A DNA stretch of 7,128 nucleotides from Methanolacinia sp964465295 (lineage in GTDB: Archaea; Halobacteriota; Methanomicrobia; Methanomicrobiales; Methanomicrobiaceae), in the NCBI GenBank assembly GCA_964465295.1, contig CAYXKC010000079.1, positions 1 through 7,128 on the forward strand. Direction: 5' to 3'. A program made the translations under genes and the position numbers. The notes below the pieces were generated by a model. The model was not told the origin of the DNA, made no database searches, and saw only the letters and a list, made by a program, of their open reading frames with translations. Positions 5,445 to 7,128 of the stretch are shown here, one piece after another (the stretch's first letter is position 1; each line of letters starts with the position of its first letter).

Positions 5445-6785
5445 TCACGAATCATACATGTTCTGGAATGTGGCAAACCAATTATAATCCGGGACAAAAT
5501 AACAGGAGTATTCAAAACCGGATATCACCTTAAGTGTCTGTCTTGAGACCTGCGGGCCGACACCGAGAGCAGTGCCGTATACAAGCCATTCATTCCAAAG
5601 GTCGAGATCGGTCTGATCGCACTCTTCAAGATTATGGAAATCAGACAGGAATTTCCTGAAGGCATTCCATTCAAGTTTTTCCTTATAATAATCCTCCTTC
5701 CAGTGCCCAAAGAGCATCGAAGAAGCGGAATATGCAACAATACCCTGGGTGACAACCGCACCGCTTAAAATAAGTATGGCAGCAGAGCTGACAGCGATTT
5801 CCGGCGAATATGCCAGTAAAAACAAAGGAAACAAGAAGAAAGTCAACACGCAATACCCTGTAACAAAAGGCCTGAAGTATGTCGCCTCGGGAAGAAGACC
5901 GTATATCATAAAAACAAAGATCAGACCACCAAATAGTAAAAATTGCAGAAGAAATAGCATTTCGATAGTGTATCTGCCAGTTAGATCTGATACAATGATT
6001 GAAAGATCCATAAGATTATAGAAAAATAAAAACACTCCTGCCAGTGTTACAAGAAGGACAAACCACCTCTTGGAGACTGCATGTTCTTTCGAGAGCTCCT
6101 CTTTTGAGATATACATGAGGGATCTAAGGTATCTCCTTATTTCATAAAATTTATAGATGTCCTCTTTTGGAGGATCTTCACCATATCTAAAGGTTTTTGT
6201 AAGTATGGGGCGCATTTTTCGTGTGAGTCTTTCAAGAGACCATGTATCAACGACGCCCCTGCCCATTATCTCCTTTACACGCATTAGAAAATTCATTACA
6301 CCCTGTTCATAACTGCTGTCCCCCTCTTCTTCGAGAACTTTTATTAAAACGTCCCTGTTATTTCCCCTGTCTTTAATCGAGATCTTCTTCTTCCGGTGAA
6401 GATCCAGCAGGGTTGCATAGAAGGCGTCATGATCGGATACAAATGCAGAGCCCTTGAATAAAAGATTGACCTCAAAGGGAGTGCGGTTTTTGTTCGGGAT
6501 CGTACTCAGGTACTCAGGGACTGTCACATTCTTTTCCTTACCGTAAAGAATGTATATCGCCAGAAAAATAAACGGGAGCAACAGGACCAGAATTCCTTCT
6601 GTGATGAGGATATATCCTGAAGGATTCACAGTTGTTTCAGATAAATCCTGAAATCCACCTGCTACAATTACGGAAGAGATGGCGATTAATCCTGTGATGA
6701 TCGTTATGATAAATATTTTTTTTATTTCCTTCGTCTCTTCCAGATCAAAACCCCCTGAAGAATCAGCCCGCTGAAAACCCCTCAA
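5445..6785 (-). CDS. DUF2207-like multi-pass membrane protein (intact paralog)
   Basis: Up to 446 residues, function unknown. Two membrane segments (about 24-43 and 58-82) precede a soluble domain (about 85-240) with STIPNKNRTP (94-103), SDHDAFYATLLDLHRK (117-132) and GRGVVDT (175-181). Then come about four membrane segments (roughly 242-260, 275-297, 309-327, 333-352) and a C-terminal domain with LFGHWK (358-363), EKLEWNAFRKFL (369-380), WLVYGTALGVGPQVSR (400-415) and YNWFATFQNMYDS (434-446). The ATLLDL and W..WLVYGTALGxG patterns resemble the C-terminal half of DUF2207/YciQ-like proteins; the extracellular beta domain usual there is absent. The start is uncertain: TTG at 6785 has no ribosome binding site, whereas homology with the split copy and a GGGGG 7 nt upstream point to a rare CTG at 6743 (432 residues). 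No catalytic motif is recognised. Confidence 0.75.
   Translation of the reverse strand: MRGFQRADSSGGFDLEETKEIKKIFIITIITGLIAISSVIVAGGFQDLSETTVNPSGYILITEGILVLLLPFIFLAIYILYGKEKNVTVPEYLSTIPNKNRTPFEVNLLFKGSAFVSDHDAFYATLLDLHRKKKISIKDRGNNRDVLIKVLEEEGDSSYEQGVMNFLMRVKEIMGRGVVDTWSLERLTRKMRPILTKTFRYGEDPPKEDIYKFYEIRRYLRSLMYISKEELSKEHAVSKRWFVLLVTLAGVFLFFYNLMDLSIIVSDLTGRYTIEMLFLLQFLLFGGLIFVFMIYGLLPEATYFRPFVTGYCVLTFFLFPLFLLAYSPEIAVSSAAILILSGAVVTQGIVAYSASSMLFGHWKEDYYKEKLEWNAFRKFLSDFHNLEECDQTDLDLWNEWLVYGTALGVGPQVSRQTLKVISGFEYSCYFVPDYNWFATFQNMYDS
6751..6755 (-). promoter_or_regulatory. Possible ribosome binding site for a CTG start at 6743
   Basis: CAGGGGG on the minus strand ends 7 nt before a CTG codon. The spacing and the following LEE..E..KIF residues match the TTG start of the second copy, which also has its ribosome binding site at this place. 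CTG is rarely used, so this is a hypothesis. Confidence 0.35.
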
Positions 6786-6810
6786 TCAGCGATTTTGTTT
6801 ATTAAGTCTA

Positions 6811-6818
6811 TTTATAAA
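6811..6818 (-). promoter_or_regulatory. TATA box for the membrane-protein genes
   Basis: TTTATAAA is a near-consensus archaeal TATA box. The expected start of transcription, about 26 nt downstream, falls near 6788. That would leave the TTG at 6785 almost leaderless and give a CTG at 6743 a leader of about 45 nt. A second AT-rich string (TTTAATATAC, 6821-6830) is adjacent. The same 173-bp gap serves mobB on the other strand. Confidence 0.55.
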
Positions 6819-6929
6819 CAGTATATTAAATACTTACATCTAATCCCTGATGACCCAATCCGGGATCTATCATCACCCAAATCACATTCAATCAACAATA
6901 TTCCTTAATAACAGCACCAATGGAAAACA

Positions 6930-6938
6930 GATATAATT
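6930..6938 (+). promoter_or_regulatory. TATA box for mobB, probably leaderless
   Basis: GATATAATT is preceded by the purine-rich GGAAAAC (BRE-like). Its centre is about 25-26 nt before the mobB ATG and no ribosome binding site lies between them, so the transcript probably begins at or next to the start codon. Confidence 0.5.
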
Positions 6939-6958
6939 AATCCGGCTAATTAAATTAT

Positions 6959-7128
6959 ATGAAAATAATCCATATTGCAGGAAAATCAGATTCCGGCAAA
7001 ACAACTTTCATCACATCACTTCTGGATGAAATGGTCCGGCTTTTCCCGGGTCAGACGAGTGTCATAAAGCATATCGGCGGCCACAGCTATGAGCTTGAAT
7101 CCGGAAAGGATACGACACTGCATTATGA
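6959..7128 (+). CDS. mobB: Molybdopterin-guanine dinucleotide biosynthesis protein MobB, N-terminal part (cut by window edge)
   Basis: The first 56 codons of a P-loop GTPase are visible. The Walker A motif is GKSDSGKT (8-15), right after the N-terminal strand MKIIHIA; a VIKH element (35-38) and an ESGKDTTLH element (47-55) follow. The short P-loop start, the IKH and the (S)GKDT signature are typical of MobB, a soluble GTP-binding partner of MobA in attaching GMP to molybdopterin. In a methanogen the resulting cofactor serves formylmethanofuran dehydrogenase and, where present, formate dehydrogenase. A full MobB is usually about 150-250 residues, so most of the gene lies outside, and a fusion with another domain cannot be excluded. 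Transcription is divergent from the membrane-protein genes. Confidence 0.8.
   Translation, partial: MKIIHIAGKSDSGKTTFITSLLDEMVRLFPGQTSVIKHIGGHSYELESGKDTTLHY

Noticed and set aside
4009..6785. Mobile element bounded by the two similar gene copies
   Set aside because: The similarity is confined to the coding regions of two paralogs. No transposase, terminal inverted repeats or target-site duplications are visible, so ordinary tandem gene duplication explains it.

Overview
This window comes from the chromosome of a methanogenic (or closely related) euryarchaeon. The decisive evidence is a methyl-coenzyme M reductase operon on the minus strand in the order mcrB-mcrD-mcrC-mcrG-mcrA, reading from about 3500 down to 1; mcrA runs off the left edge. 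Protein wording, moderate GC and archaeal-type TATA elements fit the order Methanomicrobiales, perhaps a Methanolacinia/Methanoplanus-like member of the Methanomicrobiaceae. That placement is judgement, not a database result.

Layout. 1-286: N-terminus of mcrA. 292-1053: mcrG. 1071-1691: mcrC. 1694-2173: mcrD. 2196-3500: mcrB. All five are closely packed (gaps of 2 to 22 nt) and are surely one transcript. 3501-4008 is a 508-bp AT-rich non-coding stretch with the mcr leader (two small inverted repeats), candidate TATA boxes, a minus-strand T-tract and three further inverted repeats near the end of the upstream gene. 4009-6785 holds paralogous membrane-protein genes, also minus strand: an intact gene (5445-6785, 446 codons) and, downstream of it, a second copy (4009-5388) whose single reading frame is cut by one in-frame TGA, so that it appears as a 184-aa and a 261-aa ORF. 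Both copies resemble the C-terminal half of DUF2207/YciQ-like membrane proteins. 6786-6958 is a divergent promoter region, and 6959-7128 (+) is the start of a MobB-type P-loop GTPase gene.

How the genes work together. McrB, McrG and McrA are the beta, gamma and alpha subunits of the enzyme that releases methane from methyl-coenzyme M and coenzyme B. McrD and McrC are accessory proteins for assembly and ATP-dependent activation. Ribosome binding sites follow this division: strong before mcrB, mcrG and mcrA, essentially absent before mcrD and mcrC. MobB has an indirect metabolic link, because molybdopterin-guanine-dinucleotide enzymes (formylmethanofuran dehydrogenase, formate dehydrogenase) feed the same pathway. 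The DUF2207-like pair has no visible functional tie to its neighbours.

No CRISPR array, insertion sequence, tRNA or rRNA was seen. The least expected item is the tandem membrane-protein duplication with a lone in-frame TGA in the second copy.
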